Source: Actinoallomurus liliacearum (GTDB lineage Bacteria; Actinomycetota; Actinomycetes; Streptosporangiales; Streptosporangiaceae). Taken from it: a stretch of DNA of 64,000 bases. The DNA is taken from NCBI RefSeq assembly GCF_039542035.1, contig NZ_BAABHJ010000027.1, forward strand, positions 124,001-188,000. The letters are read 5' to 3'. Made by a program: the position numbers and the translations under genes. Below the pieces are notes generated by a model. That model made no database searches. It saw nothing but the letters and a program-made list of their open reading frames with translations, and was not told where the DNA came from. This document shows, in pieces, positions 1 to 7,168 of the stretch (positions are counted from its first letter, which is position 1; each line of letters opens with the position of its first letter).

Positions 1-45
1 GTTCCATATCTTGTCACTTCTATCGTCAGTGGATGCCAGTGATCA

Positions 46-62
46 CGGAAGGCGTCCTTCCG
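46..62 (-). terminator. short hairpin after the FAD hydroxylase gene
   Basis: CGGAAGG and CCTTCCG form a 7-bp stem with a 3-nt loop, 29 bp beyond the stop codon of the flavoprotein gene. There is no T-run. It is a weak candidate terminator; the rest of positions 1-90 shows nothing recognisable. Confidence 0.3.
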
Positions 63-90
63 GAAGCCGGCTCGTGGGTGGGGTGGTGGG

Positions 91-1557
91 TCATGCCGCT
101 GCGCCGTGCCAGTGTTGCAGCGCCTGGTGGAGGCCGTCGGCGTCGTCGTGATCGGCGGTGCGCAGCCAGGCGGTGTGACCGTCCGGCCGCAGGAGGATGG
201 CGCGGAGGTCGGGCTGGTCGGGGCAGGTCGCGGGGACGATGTCGACGCGGTCCGTCCATCCTGCGGCCGACTCGCGGATGGCGCTTCCCCCGGTCAGGTC
301 GAGCAGCAGGCCGCGTCCCGAGGCGAGCAACTCGGCCAGGCTCGTGCGGCCGGCGTCCGTGGTCAGGGCGAGGTCGGGCGCCAGGCGGCCCAGCCAGGGA
401 TGGTCGGTGGCGGGGCGCATCTCGTAGCGGGTGTCCAGTCCGGTGATGGTCTCGGCGAAGGCGCGGTTGCCCGCGGGGTGGCCGGCGACGCGGGTGAGCA
501 GGTCGGTGAGCGGCGCGAGCCGATCGTCGGCGTCGCCGAGCAGCACCTGGGCCCGGGTGTTGGCCAGCACCTGCGCGCCGGCGGTGTGGCGTTCGGCGTG
601 GTAGCTGTCGAGCAGGTCCGCCGGCGCGGTGCCGCGCACGGTGGCGGCGAGTTTCCAGCCGAGGTTGAACGCGTCGTCCAGGGCGACGTTGACCCCGATC
701 GCCCCGGCCGGCGGGTGGATGTGCGCGGCGTCCCCGGCCAGGATGACCCTGCCCCGGACGTACTCGGCCGCCTGCCGGGCGGCGTCGCCGAACCGGGTCA
801 GCCAACGCGCGGCGCGCAGCTCGACGTGGCGGCCGAGCGCGTCGTCCACGGCGGTCTGGAGCAGGTCGAGAGTGACCGGGGCGTCCTTGTCCACAGGGGG
901 CCGCACGTCGGAGGTGATGATCCTGACGTAGCCGGGGCGGGGAATGACGAACACGGCCCCGCGGGGGCCGGTGGTCACGCCGAACGGCAACGCGTCGGGG
1001 TCGGCCGGCTCGACATCGCCGAGCAGGGTGAAGCGGGTCGCCTCGGTGCCGGGGAAGTCGATGCCGGCCTGTTTGCGGACGGTGCTGCGGCCGCCGTCGC
1101 AACCGACCAGGTATGCCGCCCGGACGCGGTACTCCCCGTCGCCGGTGGCGACGGTGGCGGTGACGGACTCGTGGTCCTGTTCCAGGGCGCGCAGTTCGTG
1201 TCCGCGCCGGATGTCGGCTCCGAGGTCGAGGGCGTGCTCCTCGAGGATCTCCTCGACCCGGGTCTGCGGGATGCCCAGCGAGTACGGGTGGTCGGTATGC
1301 GCGCCCGCGAGGGTGAGCGTCACCGGTAGGCCGGAGAACGGGGCGTGCGGGACCTGCCAGCCCTCGCCGATGAACTTCTCGGCGAGGCCGCGCCGCGCCA
1401 GCAGGTCCAGGGCGCGGGCGTTGAGGTTGAAGCCCCGGCAGAAGCCCGGCCGCTGCGCGTGGCGTTCGACCACGACCGTGTCGACGCCGGCGAGCCGGAG
1501 CTCAACGGCGAGCAACAGCCCGGCCGGACCGGCTCCGACGATCAACACCTCGGTCAT
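91..1557 (-). CDS. FAD-dependent aromatic hydroxylase (PHBH/Rox-like)
   Basis: Group A flavoprotein monooxygenase of 488 aa, expected to be cytosolic and to hydroxylate an aromatic substrate with NAD(P)H and O2. Visible motifs are the N-terminal dinucleotide fold VGAGPAGLLLAVEL (residues 7-20), the DG motif GCDGGRS (152-158) and the GD motif GDAAHIHPPAG (275-285). The C-terminal 100 residues resemble the thioredoxin-like tail seen in rifampicin monooxygenases and polyketide hydroxylases. The start is the ATG that overlaps the stop codon of the upstream PadR gene by four bases (ATGA), so the two are translationally coupled. A PadR partner suggests induction by the aromatic substrate or drug. 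The substrate cannot be read from the sequence; antibiotic inactivation and catabolism are both possible. Confidence 0.88.
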   Translation of the reverse strand: MTEVLIVGAGPAGLLLAVELRLAGVDTVVVERHAQRPGFCRGFNLNARALDLLARRGLAEKFIGEGWQVPHAPFSGLPVTLTLAGAHTDHPYSLGIPQTRVEEILEEHALDLGADIRRGHELRALEQDHESVTATVATGDGEYRVRAAYLVGCDGGRSTVRKQAGIDFPGTEATRFTLLGDVEPADPDALPFGVTTGPRGAVFVIPRPGYVRIITSDVRPPVDKDAPVTLDLLQTAVDDALGRHVELRAARWLTRFGDAARQAAEYVRGRVILAGDAAHIHPPAGAIGVNVALDDAFNLGWKLAATVRGTAPADLLDSYHAERHTAGAQVLANTRAQVLLGDADDRLAPLTDLLTRVAGHPAGNRAFAETITGLDTRYEMRPATDHPWLGRLAPDLALTTDAGRTSLAELLASGRGLLLDLTGGSAIRESAAGWTDRVDIVPATCPDQPDLRAILLRPDGHTAWLRTADHDDADGLHQALQHWHGAAA

Positions 1558-2198
1558 CGGGTGGTTCCCTTCCGGTCTGTGGGGGCGGACCACGTCCATC
1601 CCTGTTCGGTTCGCTCGACCTCGGGCCAGAACAGGCTGCCGTCGCGGATCTCCGCGATGGTCCGCCGCGTCCAGGCCAACTCGGCCTCCCAGGCGTGCAG
1701 CGCGCACTCGACCTCGATCATGAACAGCCGAGGGACCTGGCCGGAGCCGACCGTGTCGGCCAGCACCGTGTTCGTCTCCTCGATCCGCCGCTCCAGATGC
1801 CCGGCCCGTTCGGTCAGCGCCTCCGCCGCCCCGTCGGGACCGAGCGCGCCGAGGTAGGACACCGCGGCCATGAACTTGGGGTACTCCGCGACGGGCGTGC
1901 GGAGGAGTTCGTCGATCCAGCGGACGAATTCGCGCTGGCCGAGCTCGGTGGGCGCGTACACGGTCCGCTCCGGCCGCCTGCCCTCACGCGCCGTCTCCAC
2001 CGGTTCGATCCAGCCATGCCGGACCAACGCCTCGACCGTGTCGTACAGCGAGCCGGAGTTGACCTTGAAGCTGCTGTCCTTGTGCCGCTCCCGCAGGGTG
2101 GACGCCATCTCGTACGGGTGCATCGGCTGCTCTTGCAGCAGGCCCAGCACGGCCAGCGCCAGTGTGTTGGAGATCTTTCGCTTCGCCATCAGAATCAC
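1554..2198 (-). CDS. PadR family transcriptional regulator
   Basis: Winged-helix repressor of 214 aa from the GTG start, or 211 aa from the in-frame ATG at 2189. Residues about 10-85 hold the PadR winged helix (ALAVLGLLQEQPMHPYEM, then SGSLYDTVEALVRHGWIE). The rest is the C-terminal helical Vir_C-type domain with AEYPKFMAAVSYLGALG. It is first in a two-gene operon with the FAD hydroxylase. A near-perfect 32-bp palindrome overlaps its own promoter, which argues for autorepression relieved by a phenolic or drug-like ligand. Start choice is uncertain: AGGGA lies 3 nt from the GTG but 12 nt from the ATG. Confidence 0.88.
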   Translation of the reverse strand: MILMAKRKISNTLALAVLGLLQEQPMHPYEMASTLRERHKDSSFKVNSGSLYDTVEALVRHGWIEPVETAREGRRPERTVYAPTELGQREFVRWIDELLRTPVAEYPKFMAAVSYLGALGPDGAAEALTERAGHLERRIEETNTVLADTVGSGQVPRLFMIEVECALHAWEAELAWTRRTIAEIRDGSLFWPEVERTEQGWTWSAPTDRKGTTR

Positions 2199-2207
2199 CG
2201 TTCCCTA

Positions 2208-2239
2208 ATAGCCGGAACCTACTATAAGGCGTCGGCTAT
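2208..2239. promoter_or_regulatory. PadR operator overlapping the -10 box
   Basis: A 32-bp interrupted palindrome: ATAGCCG, 3 nt, CCT, 6-nt centre, AGG, 3 nt, CGGCTAT. The two halves are exactly symmetric about 2223/2224. Read on the minus strand the centre contains TATAGT, a good -10 box for the padR-hydroxylase operon. A repressor bound here would block RNA polymerase. Assignment to PadR is inferred from position. Confidence 0.65.
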
Positions 2240-2358
2240 CAATGGCGAATCCGCCGCCGCGGCCCGAGCGCCGTCGCCGTTCGGGAGCGCGGCACGGCAC
2301 ACGGAGCCTCGGGCAGGGCCGGGCTACAGTGGAGGCCGCCGATCCGGAAGGACGCCGT

Positions 2359-2919
2359 ATGGGGTATCTGCTGGACGCTGTGGCGATCCACGTGATCGGA
2401 GCCGTCAACCGGGTGGTGTTCCGGGTGTCCCGCGGCCGGGTCCTGCCGTACCGGTTCGACGGAACGCCGACCGCTCGCCTGACGGAGATCGGCGAGGTCC
2501 CGCAGCTCGATCCGGTCGCCGTGGACCACCTGCGGGACGGCGACGACTACGTCGTCCTCGTGCGCGCCGCCGAGGTCACGTCGGACCGGGTGCGCGACCT
2601 GTGCGGCGCCGAAGGTGTCACGTTCGAGGTCGAGGACGGCGGCTCTCGTACGGCCGTCGCCGTGGTCACCGACGGAGCGGACGACGACGCGGAGGCGGCA
2701 CGGCTCCGGGCCGGGATCGACGCCGGGCCGACCGCGCGCGAGGTGCGGGCCGAGGTCCTCCCGGTCGCCGATGGCGTGGAGCGGAGGGAGCTCACCGCAC
2801 GCCTGCTCAGGAGCGCGTCACTCGACGAGCGGTACGCGTTGCGGAGTGAGAACCTGCTCCCCGTCGCCCGGCTGAGGCCCCGCGCGTCCAGCCGTCGCAG
2901 GACCGCGCGCCTGGGTTGA
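2359..2919 (+). CDS. divergent Ddn-like (deazaflavin/F420 nitroreductase family) protein
   Basis: A protein of 186 aa started by an ATG with GGAAGGA six bases upstream. The order of segments follows the split-barrel Ddn fold: an N-terminal helix (NRVVFRVSRGRVLPYRFDG, residues 15-33), a DHLRDGDDYVVLV strand near 60-72, a VTFEVEDG strand pair and a C-terminal DERYALRSENLLPVARLRP segment resembling the family's terminal strand. The usual SGRPR-type cofactor loop after the first strand is not evident, so it may not bind F420 in the usual way. It stands alone between the PadR promoter and the convergent MerR gene, 5 bp from the latter's stop. Family assignment is a structural analogy; a hypothetical protein is the safe reading. 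Confidence 0.6.
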   Translation: MGYLLDAVAIHVIGAVNRVVFRVSRGRVLPYRFDGTPTARLTEIGEVPQLDPVAVDHLRDGDDYVVLVRAAEVTSDRVRDLCGAEGVTFEVEDGGSRTAVAVVTDGADDDAEAARLRAGIDAGPTAREVRAEVLPVADGVERRELTARLLRSASLDERYALRSENLLPVARLRPRASSRRRTARLG

Positions 2920-2924
2920 GGTCG

Positions 2925-3311
2925 TCAGGACGCCGCGTCGGCGGCGGAAGGGGCGTCGCCGCGGACCACATCGAGGTACTCGGCGATGGCGTCTCGGTTG
3001 CGGGTCAGGCAGGTGATGCGCTCGGTCATCCGGTCGCGTTCGCGCTCGAGCGTCGCGAGCATCTCCGGGGTCGCGTCCGGGAAGTGGATGGACCTCGGCT
3101 TGTCGAGGCAGGGCAGGATCTGCTTGATGATCCGCGTCGGCAGGCCCGCGTCGAGGAGCCCCCTGATCTGGATGACCCGGTCGACGAAGCGCGGATCGTA
3201 GTCGCGGTAGCCGTTCGCGCAGCGCGCTGAGACGATGAGACCCTGCTCCTCGTAGTAGCGCAGCAGCCGCCTCGACGTGCCCGTGCGTTCCGCCAACTCT
3301 CCGATGCGCAT
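2925..3311 (-). CDS. MerR family transcriptional regulator
   Basis: DNA-binding activator/repressor of 128 aa. Residues 1-70 form the MerR winged helix (MRIGELAERTGTSRRLLRYY, then the GLIVSAR wing and YRDYDPRFVDRVIQIRGLLDAG). A dimerisation coiled coil follows (MLATLERERDRMTERITCLT, about 90-109). There is no cysteine-rich C-terminal metal site, so a small-molecule ligand or none is more likely than a metal. The chosen ATG is the one that begins directly with the MerR consensus; longer readings add non-conserved sequence. It is divergent from the MFS gene, and the shared 64-bp gap holds a palindromic operator, so it probably controls that transporter and itself. Confidence 0.88.
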   Translation of the reverse strand: MRIGELAERTGTSRRLLRYYEEQGLIVSARCANGYRDYDPRFVDRVIQIRGLLDAGLPTRIIKQILPCLDKPRSIHFPDATPEMLATLERERDRMTERITCLTRNRDAIAEYLDVVRGDAPSAADAAS

Positions 3312-3336
3312 GTGCGCCACCTCACATGGTCCCGAG

Positions 3337-3375
3337 TTGACCGTCACATCAATGTGAAGGTTTGAGCATACGGGC
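3337..3375 (+). promoter_or_regulatory. MerR-type operator/promoter of the MFS gene
   Basis: TTGACC (3337-3342) is a good -35 box. It is followed by the palindrome TCACAT-CA-ATGTGA (3344-3357) inside an apparently over-long 19-20 bp spacer, the classic MerR arrangement. The -10 is poor (around 3362-3370). The MFS ATG at 3376 has no Shine-Dalgarno at normal distance, so the transcript may be leaderless. Confidence 0.55.
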
Positions 3376-4626
3376 ATGTCCCTCCATGACGCAGCCCCGT
3401 CTGCCGATCCGGCCTCCGAAGGCCGGCGCCTCCCGCTGTCCCCGCTGCTGGCGCTGGCGACGGCCGTGTTCATCACCAGCCTGACCGAGACGCTCCCCGC
3501 CGGTCTGCTGCCCGGCATCAGCGCGGACCTCAACGTCAGCGAGTCGGCGGCCGGACAGCTGGTGACCATCTACGCGGTCGCCACGGCGGCGACCGCGATC
3601 CCGCTGACCTCCGCGACGGCGGGGTGGCGGCGCAAGCGGCTGCTGCTGGCCGCGATGACGGGATTCGCCGTCGCCAACACGGTCACGGCCGTATCGACGA
3701 GCTACCCCCTGACCATGGCGGCCCGCTTCGTGGCGGGGGTGGCGGCGGGCGTGGCGTGGGCGCTGCTGGCCGGGTACGCCCGCCGTCTGGCCCCCGCCCA
3801 CCTTCAGGGCCGGGCGCTGGCCATCGCCATGGCCGGCATCCCGATCGCCCTGTCGCTGGGCGTGCCCGCCGGGACCTTCGTGGGGAAGGCGCTGGGCTGG
3901 CAGACGGCGTTCTGGAGCATGACCACGCTGACCGTCGTCCTCATCGCGTGGATCACCGCGTCGGTTCCCGACCATCCCGGCCTGCGGCAGCACGAGCGGA
4001 CTCCGATCCTCGGCGCGCTCCGCGTCCCCGGCGTGGCGGCGGTCCTGGTCGTCACGTTGGTCTTCGTCCTGGCCCACACGATCCTCTACGCCTACATCGC
4101 CACGTTCCTCGACCGGCACGGAATGGGCGACTCGACCGACCTGGTACTGCTGGTGTTCGGCATCGCGTCCCTGGTGAGCATCTGGGTCGTCGGCGTACAG
4201 ATCCACCGACGGCTGCGCACCCTCACCATCGCCGCGACGCTCCTGGTCGCGCTGGCGGCCACCGTCCTCGCGCTGTTCGCCGACGATCCCACGCCGGTGT
4301 ACGCGGCGAGCGCCCTGTGGGGCCTCGGCTGGGGAGGCGTTCCGACCCTCCTGCAGACCGCCGCGGGCCAGGCGGGCGGTGAGCAGGGTGACGCGGCCCA
4401 GGCCATGCTCGTCACCTTGTGGAACGTCGCCATGGCCGGCGGCGGGATCGTCGGCGGCCTCCTCCTCGCGCGGTCCGGCCCGGGGTCGTTCCCCTGGAGT
4501 GTCCTCGTGCTCATGGCGCCGGTCCTGCTGGTCGTGCTCGTGGCCCGCGCCCACGGCTTCCGTGACGGTCACCCGGCCTCGACTCCGCCGGCCGGCTCGC
4601 GGGAGGCCGTGCCGGATCCTCGGTGA
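3376..4626 (+). CDS. MFS transporter (DHA1, AraJ/Cmx-like efflux)
   Basis: Twelve-helix major facilitator of 416 aa in the cytoplasmic membrane. TM1 (LLALATAVFITSLTETLPAG) carries the LPAGLLPGIS element of the AraJ/NepI/chloramphenicol-efflux group. The loop between TM2 and TM3 is basic (GWRRKRLLL). Motif C-like glycines occur in the fifth helix region (AGIPIALSLGVPAGTFVG). The family exports sugars, nucleosides or drugs such as chloramphenicol by proton antiport; the substrate here is unknown. It lies head to head with the merR gene, whose operator sits in its promoter, consistent with a ligand-inducible efflux pump. Confidence 0.85.
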   Translation: MSLHDAAPSADPASEGRRLPLSPLLALATAVFITSLTETLPAGLLPGISADLNVSESAAGQLVTIYAVATAATAIPLTSATAGWRRKRLLLAAMTGFAVANTVTAVSTSYPLTMAARFVAGVAAGVAWALLAGYARRLAPAHLQGRALAIAMAGIPIALSLGVPAGTFVGKALGWQTAFWSMTTLTVVLIAWITASVPDHPGLRQHERTPILGALRVPGVAAVLVVTLVFVLAHTILYAYIATFLDRHGMGDSTDLVLLVFGIASLVSIWVVGVQIHRRLRTLTIAATLLVALAATVLALFADDPTPVYAASALWGLGWGGVPTLLQTAAGQAGGEQGDAAQAMLVTLWNVAMAGGGIVGGLLLARSGPGSFPWSVLVLMAPVLLVVLVARAHGFRDGHPASTPPAGSREAVPDPR

Positions 4627-4637
4627 GCCGACCCTCA

Positions 4638-4664
4638 TGTCACACTTCGGCGCGGTACGTCGTC
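4638..4664 (+). promoter_or_regulatory. ECF41-type promoter (autoregulatory)
   Basis: TGTCACA at 4638-4644 is followed after 16 nt by CGTC at 4661-4664 (a second CGTC sits at 4658). This matches the TGTCACA / CGTC promoter reported for ECF41 sigma factors. It lies 40 bp upstream of the ECF41 gene, so autoregulation is likely. Confidence 0.7.
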
Positions 4665-4704
4665 ACTGGAACATGAGATTCGCCGTGGCTGGAGGAGAGC
4701 GGTC

Positions 4705-5622
4705 GTGACCGGAGCGCCGAGGAACGGTGACATGCCCGGCGGAGGCCGGTGGACGCAGGAGGACCTCGCCCGGGCCTTCGAAGCGGAACGGCCGCGCCTG
4801 CTGAGCGTCGCGTACGCGACCACCGGGTCCCTGGCCGAGGCGGAGGACTGCGTGCAGGACGCGTGGCTGCGGCTGCGCCGGCTCGAGGACCCGTCCACGA
4901 TCCGTGAGCTGCCCGCGTGGTTGACGACCACCGTCGGCCGGCTGGCCCTGGACGCGCTGGGCAGCGCGCGCGTCCGGCGAGAGCGGTACGTCGGTCCGTG
5001 GCTGCCCGAGCCGCTGGTCGGGGACGCCCACGCGGACGATCCGGCCGATCGGGTGACGCTCGACGAAACGGTGAGCATGGCGCTGCTGGTCGTGCTCGAG
5101 CGCCTGTCTCCGGCGGAACGGACGGCGTTCCTGCTGCACGACGTGTTCGGGATTCCCTTCGACGAGGTCGCCGGCGTGGTGGGCCGCACGCCGGTGGCGG
5201 TGCGCCGGCTCGCCTCACGGGCACGCAAGCACGTCGAGGACGGCCTGCCGCGGTTCCCGCCGACGTACGACGAGCAGCGGGAACTCGTGTCCGCGTTCAT
5301 GTCTGCCTGTCAGGGCGGCGACCTGGACCGGCTCGTGGGCGTGCTCGACCCCGAGGTCACCATGCGGGGCGACGGCGGCGGCAAGGTCCCGGCGGTGAGC
5401 CGGGTCGAGGGAGGCGCCGAGCAGGTCGCGCGTCTGCTGGTGGGGTTCATCGTCCAGCCGTCCGTCGAGGTACGGATCGCCGACGTCAACGGCGCGCCCG
5501 GGCTCGTCATGCTGGACCCGGCCGGTGTGCTCACCGTCATGGCGTTCACCGTCGACGCCGGCCGGATCACCGCGATCGACGCGGTCCGCAATCCCGACAA
5601 GCTGCCCGGCGTCCGGTTCTGA
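4705..5622 (+). CDS. ECF41-family RNA polymerase sigma factor (SigJ-like)
   Basis: Extracytoplasmic-function sigma factor of 305 aa with sigma-2 (about 20-90) and sigma-4 (about 125-185) regions, fused to a SnoaL-like C-terminal domain (195-305). ECF41 hallmarks are all present: the linker motif WLPEP (99-103), DGGGK in the SnoaL domain (223-227) and NPDKLPG at the C-terminus. In this class the fused domain replaces an anti-sigma factor and sets activity. GTG start with GGAGGA eight bases upstream. Usual ECF41 neighbours (carboxymuconolactone decarboxylase-like or oxidoreductase COE proteins) are absent, so its target may lie elsewhere or be itself. The gene is convergent with the SGNH esterase; the 156 bp between them shows nothing clear. 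Confidence 0.92.
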   Translation: MTGAPRNGDMPGGGRWTQEDLARAFEAERPRLLSVAYATTGSLAEAEDCVQDAWLRLRRLEDPSTIRELPAWLTTTVGRLALDALGSARVRRERYVGPWLPEPLVGDAHADDPADRVTLDETVSMALLVVLERLSPAERTAFLLHDVFGIPFDEVAGVVGRTPVAVRRLASRARKHVEDGLPRFPPTYDEQRELVSAFMSACQGGDLDRLVGVLDPEVTMRGDGGGKVPAVSRVEGGAEQVARLLVGFIVQPSVEVRIADVNGAPGLVMLDPAGVLTVMAFTVDAGRITAIDAVRNPDKLPGVRF

Positions 5623-5778
5623 CCGCCTCGTCCGCGCCGCCGTCCTCGACGAGGCCGGCGGCGCGGCGTCGGGGTACCGAACGCTCGGTGACCGCCGCCG
5701 CCGATGCGCGGGAACCACCACATCAGCTCGCGCGGCGGCGGCCTTCACCGAGCGGATCGTCCGCCCCTGTCGGGGGCC

Positions 5779-7041
5779 TCAGAGACGGGTCAGGTCGATG
5801 GCCGCGGCCATGGCCTGGTAGCCCGCGTCGTTCGGGTGCAGGTGATCGCCGGAGTCGTACGCGGGGTTCAGGGCGAGAGGGTCGGCCGGGTCGCGGGTGG
5901 CCGCGTCGAAGTCGATGACGGCGTCGAAGACCCGGCTGCTGCGGATGTAGGCGTTCACCGCCTCGCGCGTGGCCTCCAGCGTGTCGTCGTACACCGACCA
6001 GCCCTTGAACGGCGTGAGCGTCGCACCGATCACCTTGATGCCGCGGGCGTGGGCGCGGGCCGCGATCGTCTCGTACGCCGCGGTGATCTTGGCGGGGTCG
6101 GTCTGGTGCGGGCTCTGCTGGATGTCGTTGATGCCTTCGAGCACGATGAGCGTGCGGACGTCCGGCCGCGACAGGACGTCCTCGTCGAACCGGGCGAGCG
6201 CGTTCACGCCGTACGATCCGCCGTCCAGCAGCAGCCGGTTGCCGCTGATCCCGGCGTTGAGCACGCCCAGCCTCCGGGAGAGCGGCAGCGCCTGGATCCG
6301 GCGGGCCAGGTAGTCCGGCCAGCGGTGGTTCGCCCCTGCGGTGGAGTCGGCGCCGTCGGTGATCGAGTCGCCGAGGGTGACGAGGCTGCCGCGCATCGGC
6401 GGGTCGAACACGTCGACGCCGGTCAGGTAGTACCACCGGCCGAACGTGCCGGTGTAGGCGTCCCCGGAGACGTCACCGGCGTGGTCGCCGCCGGGCGCGT
6501 AGTAGGAGGTCTGCTGGGCGAGCGGATGCGTGGTCACCGGCCCGGAGACGACCGGCAGGTACGCGGTGACGAGAAGGTCGGCGCCGGGCCGTACCGGCAG
6601 GACGGCCGGATCGGCGGTGACGTCCGCGCCGGCGGGGACGGTCGCCGACGGGGCGCCGTGGAAGGTCACCTCGCGCAGCGTTCCCGAGACCGCCTGCGCG
6701 CCGTCCGTGGCCCGTACGGCGACCGTGACGTGGCCGAGGGTCAGCGGAGCGGTGCCGAAGCGGTTGGAGAGCCGGATCCGCACGGCCGCGCCGCCCGCGC
6801 TGAGGTGCACGACCTCGCGGATCGAGGAGCCGGACTGCGCACCGGCGGGCGAGGACAGGCCCATGGCGGGTGACGCCTCCCACGCTCCGACCCAGCCCTG
6901 CCCGGCGTGCGCCGCTGGGCGGGGCGGGGCGGCCGGGGCCGCGACGGCCGCTGGCGCGACCGCCACGGCGGACGCCAGGCCCAGGACCGCCGCGACCAGG
7001 ACCCGTACGCCTGCGGGTCCGCGCCTCCGTGTGTTCGGCAT
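5779..7041 (-). CDS. secreted SGNH/GDSL-family esterase
   Basis: Extracellular hydrolase of 420 aa. A signal peptide (VLVAAVLGLASAVAVAPAA, ending near residue 35 with AxA) precedes an N-terminal beta-rich region (about 45-215). The SGNH domain follows: block I LGDSITDG with the nucleophile Ser, block II GISGNRLL, block III GINDIQ and block V DHLHPNDAGY with the catalytic Asp and His. The overall layout matches secreted actinobacterial esterases acting on plant polysaccharide esters or lipids. Start at the ATG preceded by AAAGGTGG. A LacI-type palindrome lies 20 bp upstream, which suggests sugar-responsive control and therefore a polysaccharide-related substrate. Confidence 0.85.
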   Translation of the reverse strand: MPNTRRRGPAGVRVLVAAVLGLASAVAVAPAAVAAPAAPPRPAAHAGQGWVGAWEASPAMGLSSPAGAQSGSSIREVVHLSAGGAAVRIRLSNRFGTAPLTLGHVTVAVRATDGAQAVSGTLREVTFHGAPSATVPAGADVTADPAVLPVRPGADLLVTAYLPVVSGPVTTHPLAQQTSYYAPGGDHAGDVSGDAYTGTFGRWYYLTGVDVFDPPMRGSLVTLGDSITDGADSTAGANHRWPDYLARRIQALPLSRRLGVLNAGISGNRLLLDGGSYGVNALARFDEDVLSRPDVRTLIVLEGINDIQQSPHQTDPAKITAAYETIAARAHARGIKVIGATLTPFKGWSVYDDTLEATREAVNAYIRSSRVFDAVIDFDAATRDPADPLALNPAYDSGDHLHPNDAGYQAMAAAIDLTRL

Positions 7042-7060
7042 GCGCCCACCTTTCGAGGAA

Positions 7061-7074
7061 AGAAAGCGTTTTCT
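7061..7074 (-). promoter_or_regulatory. LacI-type operator upstream of the SGNH esterase
   Basis: AGAAAGCGTTTTCT has 5-bp symmetric arms around a CG-centred tetranucleotide, the form of LacI/GalR operators in actinobacteria. It sits 20 bp before the esterase start codon. No LacI regulator is encoded in this window. Confidence 0.5.
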
Positions 7075-7168
7075 GACACTGAAGGTAAAGTGATCATCTG
7101 CCGCCGACAATGGTCGGAGCGCCCCCAGTGGCCGGGACGGCCGGATGCGGCCGCGTGCCCGCGCCGGC

